In this document: one piece after another, positions 8,535-16,794 of the stretch
Position numbering within the stretch: position 1 is the stretch's first letter
Layout of the letters: the number at the start of each line of letters is the position of its first letter
Assembly: GCF_017743865.1 (NCBI RefSeq)
Contig: NZ_JAGHRJ010000003.1
Coordinates: forward strand, 434,001-498,000
Source: Labrenzia sp. R4_2
GTDB taxonomy: Bacteria > Pseudomonadota > Alphaproteobacteria > Rhizobiales > Stappiaceae
Direction of reading: 5' to 3'
Length of the DNA: 64,000 nucleotides
The notes under the pieces: generated by a model
The model's input: the letters and a program-made list of their open reading frames with translations, nothing else
What the model was told of the DNA's origin: nothing
Database searches by the model: none
Program-made: the position numbers and the translations under genes

Positions 8535-9722
8535 ATGATTGAACTTACGCTTCGTTTTTCGAGAGGCGAATACCAGCGCCGTGTCGACACGACTCGCAAG
8601 GCAATGGAAACAGCCGGGTTGGAGTTGCTGATCGTTTCTGACCCGTCCAATATGAACTGGTTGACCGGATACGACGGCTGGTCCTTTTATGTTCATCAGG
8701 CGGTGTTGCTTTCGTTGGACGGCGAGCCGGTCTGGTTCGGCCGGGGGCAAGACGCCAATGGGGCGCTGCGCACCTGTTTCATGGATCCTTCCAACATCAT
8801 CGGGTATCCGGATCACTATGTGCAGTCCACGGAGCGGCATCCGATGGACTACCTGTCTGCGAAGATTGAGGAGCGTGGCTGGGCGAACCTGAATATCGGC
8901 GTGGAAATGGACAACTACTATTTCACCGCCGCCGCGTTTGCCTCGCTGCAAAAGCATCTGCCGAACGCCCGCTTTCAAGATGCCAATGCGCTGGTCAATT
9001 GGCAGCGGGCGGTCAAGTCCGCGCCGGAACTCGATTACATGCGTATGGCCGGGAAAAAAGTTGAAAAGATCCATTCCCGGATTTTGGAAAAGGCAGAACC
9101 GGGTCTTCGCAAATGCGATCTTGTGGCCGACATCTATGATGCGGGCCTGCGATACGACGCGCTCCTGGATGCAGGTGGGGACTATCCGGCCATTGTCCCG
9201 CTTGTGCCCTCGGGAAGTGACGCTGCGGCCCCGCATCTGACATGGGATGACCAGCCGATGAAGGCCGGTGAGGGAACCTTCTTTGAGGTCGCGGGCGTTC
9301 ACAACCGGTACCATTGTCCGCTTTCGCGTACGCTTTACCTCGGAAAGCCGCCGCAAAAGTTCCTTGATGCGGAAAGGGCCGTGTTGGAGGGACTGGAAGC
9401 AGGGCTTGAAGTCGCAAAGGCAGGAAACCGGTGCGAAGACATCGCCCATGCGTTTTTCCGGGTTTTAAAAAAACACGGCATCACCAAGGACAATCGCACC
9501 GGTTATCCGATCGGACTGTCCTATCCACCGGATTGGGGCGAACGGACCATGTCATTGCGCAGCGGCGATACATCCGTTCTGGAAGAAAACATGACCTTCC
9601 ATTTCATGACCGGCCTCTGGATGGAAGACTGGGGATTTGAGATCACGGAAAGCATCGTCATTGGCGAGAGCGAACCGGAATGCCTCGCCGATGTGCCCCG
9701 GCGCTTGTTTGTGAAGGATTGA
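8535..9722 (+). CDS. doeA: Ectoine hydrolase DoeA (EutD), M24/creatinase-like
   Basis: A 395-residue pita-bread-fold protein of the M24 peptidase/creatinase family. DoeA opens the ectoine ring by hydrolysis to N-acetyl-2,4-diaminobutyrate and is the entry enzyme of the pathway. The N-terminal creatinase domain carries SDPSNMNWLTGYDGWSFYVHQ, and the C-terminal catalytic domain includes the segment from GTFFEVAGVHNRYHCPLSRT to the final glutamate-rich DWGFEITESIVI. The first in-frame codon is a TTG at 8532, but the ATG at 8535 follows CCGGAG at a normal distance and is preferred. It lies between eutC (18 bp) and doeB (3 bp). Confidence 0.9.
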   Translation: MIELTLRFSRGEYQRRVDTTRKAMETAGLELLIVSDPSNMNWLTGYDGWSFYVHQAVLLSLDGEPVWFGRGQDANGALRTCFMDPSNIIGYPDHYVQSTERHPMDYLSAKIEERGWANLNIGVEMDNYYFTAAAFASLQKHLPNARFQDANALVNWQRAVKSAPELDYMRMAGKKVEKIHSRILEKAEPGLRKCDLVADIYDAGLRYDALLDAGGDYPAIVPLVPSGSDAAAPHLTWDDQPMKAGEGTFFEVAGVHNRYHCPLSRTLYLGKPPQKFLDAERAVLEGLEAGLEVAKAGNRCEDIAHAFFRVLKKHGITKDNRTGYPIGLSYPPDWGERTMSLRSGDTSVLEENMTFHFMTGLWMEDWGFEITESIVIGESEPECLADVPRRLFVKD

Positions 9723-9725
9723 TCG

Positions 9726-10715
9726 ATGACCGGAAATCCGATCAGCCCGACTATTCCGTTTGATCAAGATGGCATTCATCACGGCTTCTTGTGTCTTCCC
9801 TACAGCCGGGACGACTCGGCCTGGGGATCTGTGATGATCCCGATCACCGTTGTGCAGAGTGGTGATGGTCCAACCGCTCTTTTAACCGGTGGCAATCATG
9901 GCGATGAGTACGAGGGGCCGATTGCCCTTCAGGAGCTGGCAGCAACCCTAAAACTGGAGGACATTCGGGGGAGGGTCATCATAGTTCCGGCTCTCAACCA
10001 TCCGGCCTTTCTTGCTGGATCGCGCACGTCGCCAATCGACCAGGGCAATCTCAACCGGTCGTTTCCGGGAAAGCCGGATGGAAGTGCCACCCAGAAGATT
10101 GCTCATTTCGTCGATACGGTTTTGATCCCGATGGCGGATATCGTTCTGGATTTTCATTCCGGCGGCAAAACGCTGGATTTTGTGCCCTTTGCAGCCGCGC
10201 ACGTTCTGGAGAACAAAGACCATCAGGCCGCGTGTGTCGCCGCTATGCAAGCGTTCAACGCGCCGTACTCTGCGACCATGTTGGAAATCGATAGTGTCGG
10301 CATGCTCGACACGGCAGTCGAGCAAAAAGGCAAGGTGTTTGTCACGACCGAGCTTGGCGGCGGCGGCACCGCGACGGCGCGGTCGATCGGTATAGCCAAG
10401 AAGGGCGCGCGCAATCTTCTAAAACATGCCGGTATCCTCTCAGGTGAGCTGGAGTTGAACCCGAGTGTCACACTCGACATGCCGGATGGTGATTGTTTCG
10501 TGTTCTGCGAGCACAGCGGCATGATCGAGCCGGTCATTGATCTGGGAGACGAGATCGCGGAAGGTGATGTCATTGCACAGGTCTGGCAGACGGAGCGCTC
10601 TGGTGTCGCTCCGATCGAATACCGGGCCAAACGATCTGGCATCCTGATGGCCCGTCATTTTCCAGGGTTGGTCAAGATGGGAGACTGCCTGGCGGTTGTT
10701 GCAAAGGTGGTCTAG
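9726..10715 (+). CDS. doeB: N-acetyl-diaminobutyrate deacetylase DoeB (EutE)
   Basis: A 329-residue zinc hydrolase of the succinylglutamate desuccinylase/aspartoacylase family. It deacetylates N-alpha-acetyl-diaminobutyrate to 2,4-diaminobutyrate, the substrate of DoeD. Zinc ligands are visible as His and Glu in GGNHGDEYEGP and His in VLDFHSGG; the C-terminal beta-rich part ends in GILMARHFPGLVKMGD. It begins 3 bp after the doeA stop, consistent with the described DoeA-DoeB hydrolase-deacetylase pair. It is the last gene of the rightward ectoine operon and converges with mtnA. Confidence 0.9.
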   Translation: MTGNPISPTIPFDQDGIHHGFLCLPYSRDDSAWGSVMIPITVVQSGDGPTALLTGGNHGDEYEGPIALQELAATLKLEDIRGRVIIVPALNHPAFLAGSRTSPIDQGNLNRSFPGKPDGSATQKIAHFVDTVLIPMADIVLDFHSGGKTLDFVPFAAAHVLENKDHQAACVAAMQAFNAPYSATMLEIDSVGMLDTAVEQKGKVFVTTELGGGGTATARSIGIAKKGARNLLKHAGILSGELELNPSVTLDMPDGDCFVFCEHSGMIEPVIDLGDEIAEGDVIAQVWQTERSGVAPIEYRAKRSGILMARHFPGLVKMGDCLAVVAKVV

Positions 10716-10759
10716 GGCCGATCATGGGGACGCACTTCCATTGAACAGCCCCACGCTCT

Positions 10760-11863
10760 CTATTCCGCCGCTTGCGCCATCTCTGGAAACAAGCCGGCCA
10801 AACCCTCTGGTGATGCTTCGCAAATCCCGCGCTCGGTAATCAGTCCGGTTACAAGCCGGTTGGGCGTCACATCAAATGCCGGGTTTCCGCCGGACGTGCC
10901 ATCCGGTGTGACTTGCACAACGCCAATCGCGCCTTCGTCCGATTTTCCCTGGATATGGGTTGTCTCGCGCTCAGAACGTTCTTCAATCGGAATTTCGGAC
11001 ACGCCGTCGCTCACGCTCCAGTCGATCGTTGGAGAGGGGAGGGCCACATAGAACGGCACATTGTTGTCGCGAGCAGCCAGTGCCTTTAGATAAGTCCCGA
11101 TTTTGTTGCACACATCCCCGCGTCGGGTTGTCCGATCTGTGCCAACGATGACCATGTCGACGAGCCCATGTTGCATCAAATGACCACCGGCATTGTCGGT
11201 GATGTAGGTGTGCGGAACGCCGTGGCTTCCGAGCTCCCACGATGTGAGGGCCCCCTGGTTCCGCGGTCGTGTCTCGTCGACCCATACATGCAGCGGAATA
11301 CCTGCGTCATGGGCCTGATACATTGGGCTTGTCGCAGTTCCCCAGTCGACGGTAGCAATCCAGCCGGCGTTGCAGTGTGTGAGCAGTCGGACGGGCTCGC
11401 CATCCGGTTTGTTGGCGGCAATGTCGCGGATCAGCTTCAACCCGTTTTCACCGATACGGCGATTGATCTCGACATCTTCGTCGGAGATGTCATGGGCAAG
11501 CTGGAGGGCGGCTGCCGCGCGCGCTTCTACTGGAAGCGGTTTGAGCGCGGTTCGGCATCTATTTAGCGCCCAACGCAGATTGATGGCAGTGGGGCGCGTC
11601 TTTTCCAAGAATGTCCAGGCGGCGTCCAGATTGGCGTCAGAGGGATCATTGGCCATGGCCAATGCGATGCCGTAAGCAGCGGTTGCGCCGATGAGCGGCG
11701 CGCCTCGGACACGCATTTCAACAATCGCGTCCGCAAACTCCTGCATGGTGCGCACGGGCTGGGTTTTGAACTCATGCGGCAACCAGCGTTGGTCGATGAT
11801 CTGAAGGCAGTTCAACTCCGCATCCCACCACAACGAGCGGTACTGTGTTCCATTGACCTTCAT
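10760..11863 (-). CDS. mtnA: S-methyl-5-thioribose-1-phosphate isomerase (MtnA)
   Basis: A 367-residue enzyme of the eIF-2B-like isomerase family. MtnA converts methylthioribose-1-phosphate to methylthioribulose-1-phosphate in methionine salvage. Signature segments are MRVRGAPLIGATAAYG near the N-terminus, the catalytic-cysteine loop LLTHCNAGWIAT, the catalytic-aspartate region IVGTDRTTRRGDVCNKIGTY and DVTPNRLVTGLITERGI near the end. No other methionine-salvage gene (mtnK, mtnP, mtnB) is adjacent, so it stands alone between the ectoine and nitrate clusters. It is divergent from nasT across a 200-bp region, in which I recognise no SAM-type riboswitch. Confidence 0.92.
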   Translation of the reverse strand: MKVNGTQYRSLWWDAELNCLQIIDQRWLPHEFKTQPVRTMQEFADAIVEMRVRGAPLIGATAAYGIALAMANDPSDANLDAAWTFLEKTRPTAINLRWALNRCRTALKPLPVEARAAAALQLAHDISDEDVEINRRIGENGLKLIRDIAANKPDGEPVRLLTHCNAGWIATVDWGTATSPMYQAHDAGIPLHVWVDETRPRNQGALTSWELGSHGVPHTYITDNAGGHLMQHGLVDMVIVGTDRTTRRGDVCNKIGTYLKALAARDNNVPFYVALPSPTIDWSVSDGVSEIPIEERSERETTHIQGKSDEGAIGVVQVTPDGTSGGNPAFDVTPNRLVTGLITERGICEASPEGLAGLFPEMAQAAE

Positions 11864-12029
11864 CGGAGTTCCCTCTTTTCCAGTTTTGGCCCTGTGTGTC
11901 CTTTAAAGACAGTATGGGCTCGCCGCTGCAAGTTCCGCAAATCGCTATTGCCACCGCCTTTAGCCCGGCAGCGATCACGCCGCAAGAAGGTGCGATTGTG
12001 TATTGATGCCGCGCTGCAGCATTTCTGCA

Positions 12030-12057
12030 TTGCATAAAAAATGACCTTGCGCATAAT
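12030..12057 (+). promoter_or_regulatory. Possible sigma-70 promoter for nasTS
   Basis: TTGCAT (12030-12035) and CATAAT (12052-12057) are separated by 16 nt just ahead of nasT. Transcription would begin at or next to the nasT ATG at 12064, giving an almost leaderless message. This is a by-eye match only. Confidence 0.35.
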
Positions 12058-12063
12058 GCGGGC

Positions 12064-12651
12064 ATGAGGGGCGGGCTATCCATACTTGTCATCGATGACA
12101 ACAAGATCCGCGCATCCATCATTGAAGAGGGATTGCGCGATGCAGGGCATGAGAAAGTCATTCTCGTGCATCAGATGGAGGGGCTTGTCCGGCAGATCGC
12201 GGACATCAACCCGGACGTCATCGTCATTGATCTGGAAAACCCCAACCGCGACCGACTGGAACACATGTTCCAGGTGTCGCGGGCTGTGCAGCGTCCGATT
12301 GCGATGTTTGTCGACAAGGCCGACAGCCAATCGATTGAGGCGGCAGTTGATGCGGGTGTTTCCGCCTACATTGTTGATGGGTTGAAGCGGGAACGCGTCA
12401 AGCCGATCCTGGATATGGCCATCAGCCGTTTCCGCGCGTTTTCAAAACTTACCCAGGATTTGGAAGATGCCCGCAACGAATTGGCGGACCGGAAGACCAT
12501 CGACCGCGCCAAGGGCATTCTCATGAAGTCGAAAAATCTCACGGAACAGGAGGCCTATGATCTCCTGCGCAAGACGGCGATGAACCAAAGCCGAAAGATT
12601 ATTGAAGTCGCGCAAAGTCTGGTCATTGCCAGCGGGCTGCTGGGAGACTGA
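12064..12651 (+). CDS. nasT: ANTAR-domain nitrate/nitrite antiterminator NasT
   Basis: A 195-residue regulator with an N-terminal pseudo-receiver (LSILVIDDNKIRASIIEEGL, VIVIDLENPNRDRLEHM) and a C-terminal ANTAR RNA-binding domain (about residues 130-195, DRKTIDRAKGILMKSKNLTE then AYDLLRKTAMNQSRKI). NasT binds hexaloop hairpins in nas leader RNAs and prevents termination; NasS holds it inactive when nitrate and nitrite are absent. It is followed 59 bp later by nasS. A matching leader with hairpins and a terminator precedes nrtA at 14045-14158. Confidence 0.92.
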   Translation: MRGGLSILVIDDNKIRASIIEEGLRDAGHEKVILVHQMEGLVRQIADINPDVIVIDLENPNRDRLEHMFQVSRAVQRPIAMFVDKADSQSIEAAVDAGVSAYIVDGLKRERVKPILDMAISRFRAFSKLTQDLEDARNELADRKTIDRAKGILMKSKNLTEQEAYDLLRKTAMNQSRKIIEVAQSLVIASGLLGD

Positions 12652-12710
12652 CGGATGCAGAAAAAAACGAAACGCCAGGGAGGGGCGGTTATCGGGGAGA
12701 GCAGGGGATT

Positions 12711-13820
12711 ATGGGCACCAAATTGACACCGGTGATTGCCGGGTTCATACCGCTGCTCGACAGCGCTGTGTTGGTGGCGGCAAAGGAAAAGGGCTTTGCC
12801 GAACGAGAAGGCATTGCGCTCCAGCTGATCCGGGAGACTTCCTGGGCGAACATTCGTGACCGCCTGGCGGTCGGCCATTTTGACGTTGCCCACATGCTCG
12901 CGCCGATGCCAATCGCGGCAAGCCTCAACCTGACCAGTCTGGCGGTCCCCATGCTGGCTCCCATGGTACTTGGTCTCGGCGGCAACGCCATCACTGTCGC
13001 GGCTTCCATCTGGCGGCAAATGGCAGATCTTGGCGCTGACCCGGACGGCGATCCCGCCTCCACTGGTGTGGCGTTTGCAAAGGTTCTCTCTGCTCGCAAA
13101 GAGAGAGGCGAGAGTCGGCTGAGGTTCGGCGTTGTTCATCCTTTTTCAGGTCACGCCTACGAGCTCCGGTATTGGCTCGCAGCAGCCGGACTTGATCCGG
13201 ATCTTGATGTCGAAATCTCCGTTGTGCCACCGCAGTTGATGGCCGATGCCCTCGCTGCAGGTCAATTGGACGGTTATTGCGTAGGTGAACCTTGGAACAC
13301 CGCGGCGGTTCAAGCTGGCACGGGCAGGATTGCGACTTTCAAACAGGCGATTTGGCCTGACAGCCCGGAAAAAGTCCTTGGTGTCACTCGGAAGTGGGCA
13401 AAAGCCCAGCCGGACACCTTGTTTGCGTTGATGCGCGCAATCTCTGCCGCGGCCGACTGGTGCGCACAGTCTGATCATCTGACTGAACTCGCGCAGCTTC
13501 TCGCAGGCCCGAAGTATATCGATTGTTCTCTTGACCTCTGCGTGCCAGCCCTTGGCGGAGATATGAAGCTGGGTCAAAATACTCACAAGAGCATACCGGA
13601 CTTTCTAACGTTTTCCGGCGGACTGCGCGCAGCGCCGTCCCCCGCACAAGGTGTCTGGTTCTTCAGCCAGATGGTACGCTGGGGGCAAGCGGTGGCCGAT
13701 CCGGAAGCGGAAAGACAGGCCGCGGAAATCTTTTCGCCCGACCTTTATGAAGATGCGCTCGGGATTGGGCCGATTGGGAAGCCGCAAACCATCCGCTTGT
13801 TCGATATGTCCGAAGTGTGA
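12711..13820 (+). CDS. nasS: Nitrate/nitrite sensor NasS (cytoplasmic NrtA-like)
   Basis: A 369-residue protein of the NrtA/CmpA binding family without a signal peptide (it begins MGTKLTPVIAGFIPLLDSA), as expected for a cytoplasmic sensor rather than a transporter subunit. It shares [18 protein letters not shown] and [10 protein letters not shown] with the exported NrtA at 14213. In Paracoccus and related bacteria NasS binds NasT and releases it when nitrate or nitrite binds. The start at 12711 has AGGGG shortly upstream. Pairing with nasT and lack of an export signal make the call firm. Confidence 0.9.
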   Translation: MGTKLTPVIAGFIPLLDSAVLVAAKEKGFAEREGIALQLIRETSWANIRDRLAVGHFDVAHMLAPMPIAASLNLTSLAVPMLAPMVLGLGGNAITVAASIWRQMADLGADPDGDPASTGVAFAKVLSARKERGESRLRFGVVHPFSGHAYELRYWLAAAGLDPDLDVEISVVPPQLMADALAAGQLDGYCVGEPWNTAAVQAGTGRIATFKQAIWPDSPEKVLGVTRKWAKAQPDTLFALMRAISAAADWCAQSDHLTELAQLLAGPKYIDCSLDLCVPALGGDMKLGQNTHKSIPDFLTFSGGLRAAPSPAQGVWFFSQMVRWGQAVADPEAERQAAEIFSPDLYEDALGIGPIGKPQTIRLFDMSEV

Positions 13821-13824
13821 AACT

Positions 13825-13848
13825 CCGATTTGGTCATCGGCAAATCGG
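13825..13848 (+). other. Hairpin after nasS without a T tract
   Basis: CCGATTTG (13825-13832) pairs with CAAATCGG (13841-13848) around an 8-nt loop, 5 bases after the nasS stop. No T run follows, so it may stabilise the nasTS mRNA end or be Rho-dependent. It is not a standard intrinsic terminator. Confidence 0.35.
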
Positions 13849-13883
13849 CATGATCAAGAGCGGTCCTGCCATTCATTTTGCCC

Positions 13884-13957
13884 TGTTGCGCTGCACAAAA
13901 AAACATCACCTGCCTTCATTTTCAGCCAATACATGTTGCGCTGCCAAACGATCACCT
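13884..13957. repeat. Two-part direct repeat upstream of the nrtA promoter (possible activator sites)
   Basis: TGTTGCGCTGC occurs at 13884-13894 and 13934-13944, each followed by ATCACCT (13905-13911 and 13951-13957). The copies start 50 bp apart and sit roughly 85-160 bp upstream of the predicted sigma-54 transcription start, where NtrC-type enhancers usually lie. The same core TTGCGCTGCA is on the minus strand at 14181-14190, and GCGCTGCA is at 12011-12018 upstream of nasT. The repeats are seen; the NtrC assignment is inference, because the classical GCAC-N7-GTGC palindrome is not obvious. Confidence 0.45.
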
Positions 13958-14014
13958 CTGTTCCTTAGGCCCATGTACCTTTGATAAATATGAGAAAATT
14001 TAGAAATGTCGTGT

Positions 14015-14031
14015 TTGGCACGCTTCCTGCT
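14015..14031 (+). promoter_or_regulatory. Sigma-54 promoter of the nitrate operon
   Basis: TTGGCACG (14015-14022), a 4-nt spacer CTTC, and CTGCT (14027-14031) match the -24/-12 consensus TTGGCACG-N4-TTGCW with one mismatch; the key GG and GC are 10 nt apart. Transcription should begin near 14042, directly before the first leader hairpin at 14045. That agreement supports both calls. Confidence 0.75.
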
Positions 14032-14044
14032 AACCAATAACACG

Positions 14045-14086
14045 AGGCCGACGTTGGCCTAACGATATTGCGCCCATTGGTGGGCG
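14045..14086 (+). ncRNA. NasT-responsive leader: two hexaloop hairpins
   Basis: Hairpin 1 is AGGCC (14045-14049), loop GACGTT, GGCCT (14056-14060). Hairpin 2 is CGCCC (14071-14075), loop ATTGGT, GGGCG (14082-14086). ANTAR proteins recognise tandem hairpins with 6-nt loops that have A at position 1 and G at position 4. Hairpin 2 fits exactly. Hairpin 1 has G at position 4 but G instead of A at position 1. A terminator follows at 14095-14158. Confidence 0.7.
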
Positions 14087-14094
14087 TTCAGGCA

Positions 14095-14158
14095 AAGCCG
14101 CCGATTTGACTTGCAGGTTCCTCCTCCCAAGGCCCGCAGGATCAGTCGGCGGCTTTTT
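14095..14158 (+). terminator. Leader attenuator terminator upstream of nrtA
   Basis: AAGCCGCCGA (14095-14104) pairs perfectly with TCGGCGGCTT (14146-14155), and five Ts end at 14158. The loop is 41 nt. It lies between the sigma-54 promoter and nrtA, so unless it is prevented from forming it would stop the whole nrtA-cysG transcript. This is the expected target of NasT antitermination. Confidence 0.8.
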
Positions 14159-14212
14159 GTTTGACCTTCCAATGCTGCATTGCAGCGCAAAAAGAACTGC
14201 GAGGGACAGAAC

Positions 14213-15619
14213 GTGACATTCAGAGATACACTCAAATTCACCCGGCGGGCCGCGCTCGGCACTCTGTTGGCTGCAACGGCATTGGTCCCGGCGACCGGCG
14301 CTTTGGCTGAAATGCTCGATGTCGAGAAAGATGAGCTGACCTTCGGCTTCATCAAACTGACCGATATGGCACCGCTCGCTGTTGCTTATGAGCTTGGCTA
14401 CTTTGAAGACGAAGGGCTCTTCGTCACGCTTGAGCCGCAAGCCAACTGGAAAGTACTGCTCGACCGCGTCATCACCGGCGAACTGGACGGGGCGCACATG
14501 CTGGCCGGACAGCCGTTGGCCGCAACAATCGGGTTCGGCACCAAGGCGCACATCGTCACGCCGTTCTCCATGGATCTCAATGGCAACGGCATCACCGTCT
14601 CCAACGAAATCTGGGAAATGATGAAGCCGAACATACCGAAGATGGATGACGGCCGTCCGCAGCATCCCATCAGCGCTGCAGCCTTGAAGCCGGTCGTGGA
14701 CCAGTTCATCGACGAAGGTAAGCCGTTCAACATGGGCATGGTCTTCCCCGTCTCAACTCACAACTACGAGCTCCGCTACTGGCTGGCCTCCGGTGACATT
14801 CACCCGGGCTTCTACTCGGAGAACGACATTTCCGGTCAGATCATGGGTGAGGCGCTTTTGTCCGTGACCCCGCCGCCGCAAATGCCGGCCACCCTCGAAG
14901 CAGGCACGATCTATGGCTACTGCGTTGGTGAGCCGTGGAACCAGCAGGCGGTCTTCAAGGGTATCGGCGTTCCGGTGATCACGGATTACGAGATCTGGAA
15001 GAACAACCCAGAGAAGGTTTTCGGCCTGACCAAGGAGTTCACCGAAGAAAACCCGAACACGACGCTGGCTCTCACCAAGGCGCTCATCCGCGCGGCCAAG
15101 TGGCTGGATGAGAACGACAACGCCAACCGCATGGAAGCGGTCGAGATCCTGGCCCGGTCCGAATATGTCGGCGCAGATGCCGAGGTGATCGCCAACTCCA
15201 TGACGGGCACCTTCGAGTACGAGAAGGGCGACAAGCGTGACGTGCCGGACTTCAATGTGTTCTATCGCTACTACGCGACCTACCCGTACTACTCCGATGC
15301 CGTCTGGTACCTGACCCAGATGCGCCGGTGGGGCCAGATCACCGAGCACAAGCCGGATAGCTGGTATGATGAGGTCGCCAAGTCGGTGTACCTGCCGGAC
15401 ACCTATCTGAAGGCCGCCCGCATGCTGGTCGAGGAAGGTCACGTGGCCGAAGAAGACTTCCCGTGGGACAGCGACGGCTACCGTGCTCCGACCCCGGCAG
15501 CCGACATTATTGACGGCATTGCCTACGACGGAAAGCAGCCGAATGCCTACATCGACAGTCTGCCGATCGGCCTGAAAGGCAAGCAGGTTGTCGACGGGAA
15601 CGAAGTGGTCGGCGGTTAA
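14213..15619 (+). CDS. nrtA: Nitrate ABC transporter substrate-binding protein (NrtA)
   Basis: A 468-residue exported nitrate/nitrite-binding protein. The start is GTG at 14213, with GAGGGA 6 nt upstream; the in-frame TTG at 14180 is rejected because it lies in the leader. The N-terminus carries a twin-arginine-type signal ([24 protein letters not shown]), with cleavage likely after Ala32. The NrtA/CmpA family features [32 protein letters not shown] and [14 protein letters not shown] are present. It is the first gene of the nrtA-nrtB-nrtCD-nirB-nirD-nasA-cysG series and is preceded by the NasT-type leader. Confidence 0.92.
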   Translation: MTFRDTLKFTRRAALGTLLAATALVPATGALAEMLDVEKDELTFGFIKLTDMAPLAVAYELGYFEDEGLFVTLEPQANWKVLLDRVITGELDGAHMLAGQPLAATIGFGTKAHIVTPFSMDLNGNGITVSNEIWEMMKPNIPKMDDGRPQHPISAAALKPVVDQFIDEGKPFNMGMVFPVSTHNYELRYWLASGDIHPGFYSENDISGQIMGEALLSVTPPPQMPATLEAGTIYGYCVGEPWNQQAVFKGIGVPVITDYEIWKNNPEKVFGLTKEFTEENPNTTLALTKALIRAAKWLDENDNANRMEAVEILARSEYVGADAEVIANSMTGTFEYEKGDKRDVPDFNVFYRYYATYPYYSDAVWYLTQMRRWGQITEHKPDSWYDEVAKSVYLPDTYLKAARMLVEEGHVAEEDFPWDSDGYRAPTPAADIIDGIAYDGKQPNAYIDSLPIGLKGKQVVDGNEVVGG

Positions 15620-15631
15620 TCCCCGGCTGTG

Positions 15632-15659
15632 GGAGCGGCGGAATGCAGCCCGCCGCTCC
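15632..15659 (+). other. Strong intercistronic hairpin after nrtA
   Basis: GGAGCGGCGG (15632-15641) pairs perfectly with CCGCCGCTCC (15650-15659), with loop AATGCAGC. No T tract follows. Such structures between a binding-protein gene and its permease often protect the upstream mRNA and raise binding-protein yield. Confidence 0.6.
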
Positions 15660-15701
15660 ACCTCCCCAACACCAGAATTCAGACGTTAAGGGACGCCACC
15701 G

Positions 15702-16784
15702 ATGGCCAATGCCGATACAGCTAGCTCCCCGGACCTTGCCCGGGCCGCCCGCAAGGAAAAACTATTTACTTCGATCAATAAGGCCGGTGGCTGGCTGGAT
15801 GCGCTGGGCTTTTCCTGGCTGGTCCCGCTCCTGAAAATCGCCGCTGGTGACAGCCCGAAGGAACAGATGGGCGAGTTGAAGCGGGTGCTCGTGATCCCGC
15901 TGATCGGTATACTGGCGTTCCTTGCTATGTGGGCAGCGCTCGCACCGCAAGTCCAGACATCCCTTGGCGCTGTGCCAGGGCCAGCGCAAGTTTGGACCCA
16001 AACGGTCAACCTTTGGGAAGACCATGTTCGCGAACGTGAAAAGGCGGACGCCTTTTATGAACGGCAGGACGCCCGCAACGCTAAGTTTGCCGCAGAAGGC
16101 AAAACCGATCGCATCAAGCACCGGACCTATACAGGCAAACCGACCTATATCGACCAAATCGGCACCTCCCTTAAAACCGTCGGTCTCGGGTTTCTGATTG
16201 CGACCATCATCGCCGTTCCCCTCGGCATTGCCTCGGGCCTGTCGCGCACCTTTAACGGCGCAATTAATCCACTGATTCAGATCTTCAAGCCGGTCTCGCC
16301 GCTCGCCTGGCTGCCGATCGTTACAATGATTGTCTCCGCGATCTACGCGAACCCGTATGACTGGTTGTCCAAATCCCTGCTGATCTCGGCGGTGACAGTC
16401 ACGCTGTGCTCCATGTGGCCGACGCTGATCAACACTGCGCTCGGCGTTGCCTCTGTCGACAAGGACCTGATGAATGTTGGCCGTGTCCTCCAGCTTCCGA
16501 CCTGGAAAACCATCACCAAGCTGGTTCTGCCGTCCTCTTTACCGTTGATCTTCACCGGTCTGCGTTTGTCGCTGGGTGTGGGCTGGATGGTTCTGATCGC
16601 AGCTGAAATGCTTGCCCAGAATCCGGGTCTTGGCAAATTCGTCTGGGACGAGTTCCAGAACGGGTCCTCCCAGTCGCTTGCGAAAATCATGGTTGCTGTT
16701 CTGACCATTGGTCTCATCGGGTTCATGCTCGACCGGCTGATGTTCGCCCTGCAGCGCGCCTTTACATTCTCAGCCAACCGGTAA
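15702..16784 (+). CDS. nrtB: Nitrate ABC transporter permease (NrtB)
   Basis: A 360-residue inner-membrane permease of the NrtB/SsuC (BPD_transp_1) family. A membrane segment near residues 60-80 ([21 protein letters not shown]) follows a roughly 60-residue hydrophilic N-terminal extension. A second hydrophilic, charged segment ([20 protein letters not shown]) precedes the core, and the coupling-helix region reads [25 protein letters not shown]. It lies between nrtA and the ATPase gene (10-bp gap). The core [16 protein letters not shown] is typical of nitrate/cyanate/taurine permeases, and context fixes nitrate. Confidence 0.9.
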   Translation: MANADTASSPDLARAARKEKLFTSINKAGGWLDALGFSWLVPLLKIAAGDSPKEQMGELKRVLVIPLIGILAFLAMWAALAPQVQTSLGAVPGPAQVWTQTVNLWEDHVREREKADAFYERQDARNAKFAAEGKTDRIKHRTYTGKPTYIDQIGTSLKTVGLGFLIATIIAVPLGIASGLSRTFNGAINPLIQIFKPVSPLAWLPIVTMIVSAIYANPYDWLSKSLLISAVTVTLCSMWPTLINTALGVASVDKDLMNVGRVLQLPTWKTITKLVLPSSLPLIFTGLRLSLGVGWMVLIAAEMLAQNPGLGKFVWDEFQNGSSQSLAKIMVAVLTIGLIGFMLDRLMFALQRAFTFSANR

Positions 16785-16794
16785 GGAGGCCCTG

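Noticed and set aside
8310..9449. Long 379-codon minus-strand frame across doeA
   Set aside because: Antisense shadow of doeA/eutC; the product is Arg/His/Cys-rich with no domain.
11864..12063. SAM-type riboswitch upstream of mtnA
   Set aside because: I looked for the conserved core and a terminator in minus-strand sense and saw neither.
12655..12726. Short frame between nasT and nasS starting MQKKTKRQ
   Set aside because: Only 23 codons, overlaps the nasS start out of frame, no supporting feature.
14180..14212. TTG start for nrtA at 14180
   Set aside because: The GTG at 14213 has GAGGGA at proper distance and begins the twin-arginine signal; the upstream part is leader RNA.
15632..15659. 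Terminator between nrtA and nrtB
   Set aside because: Strong hairpin but no T tract; kept as a probable mRNA stabiliser.
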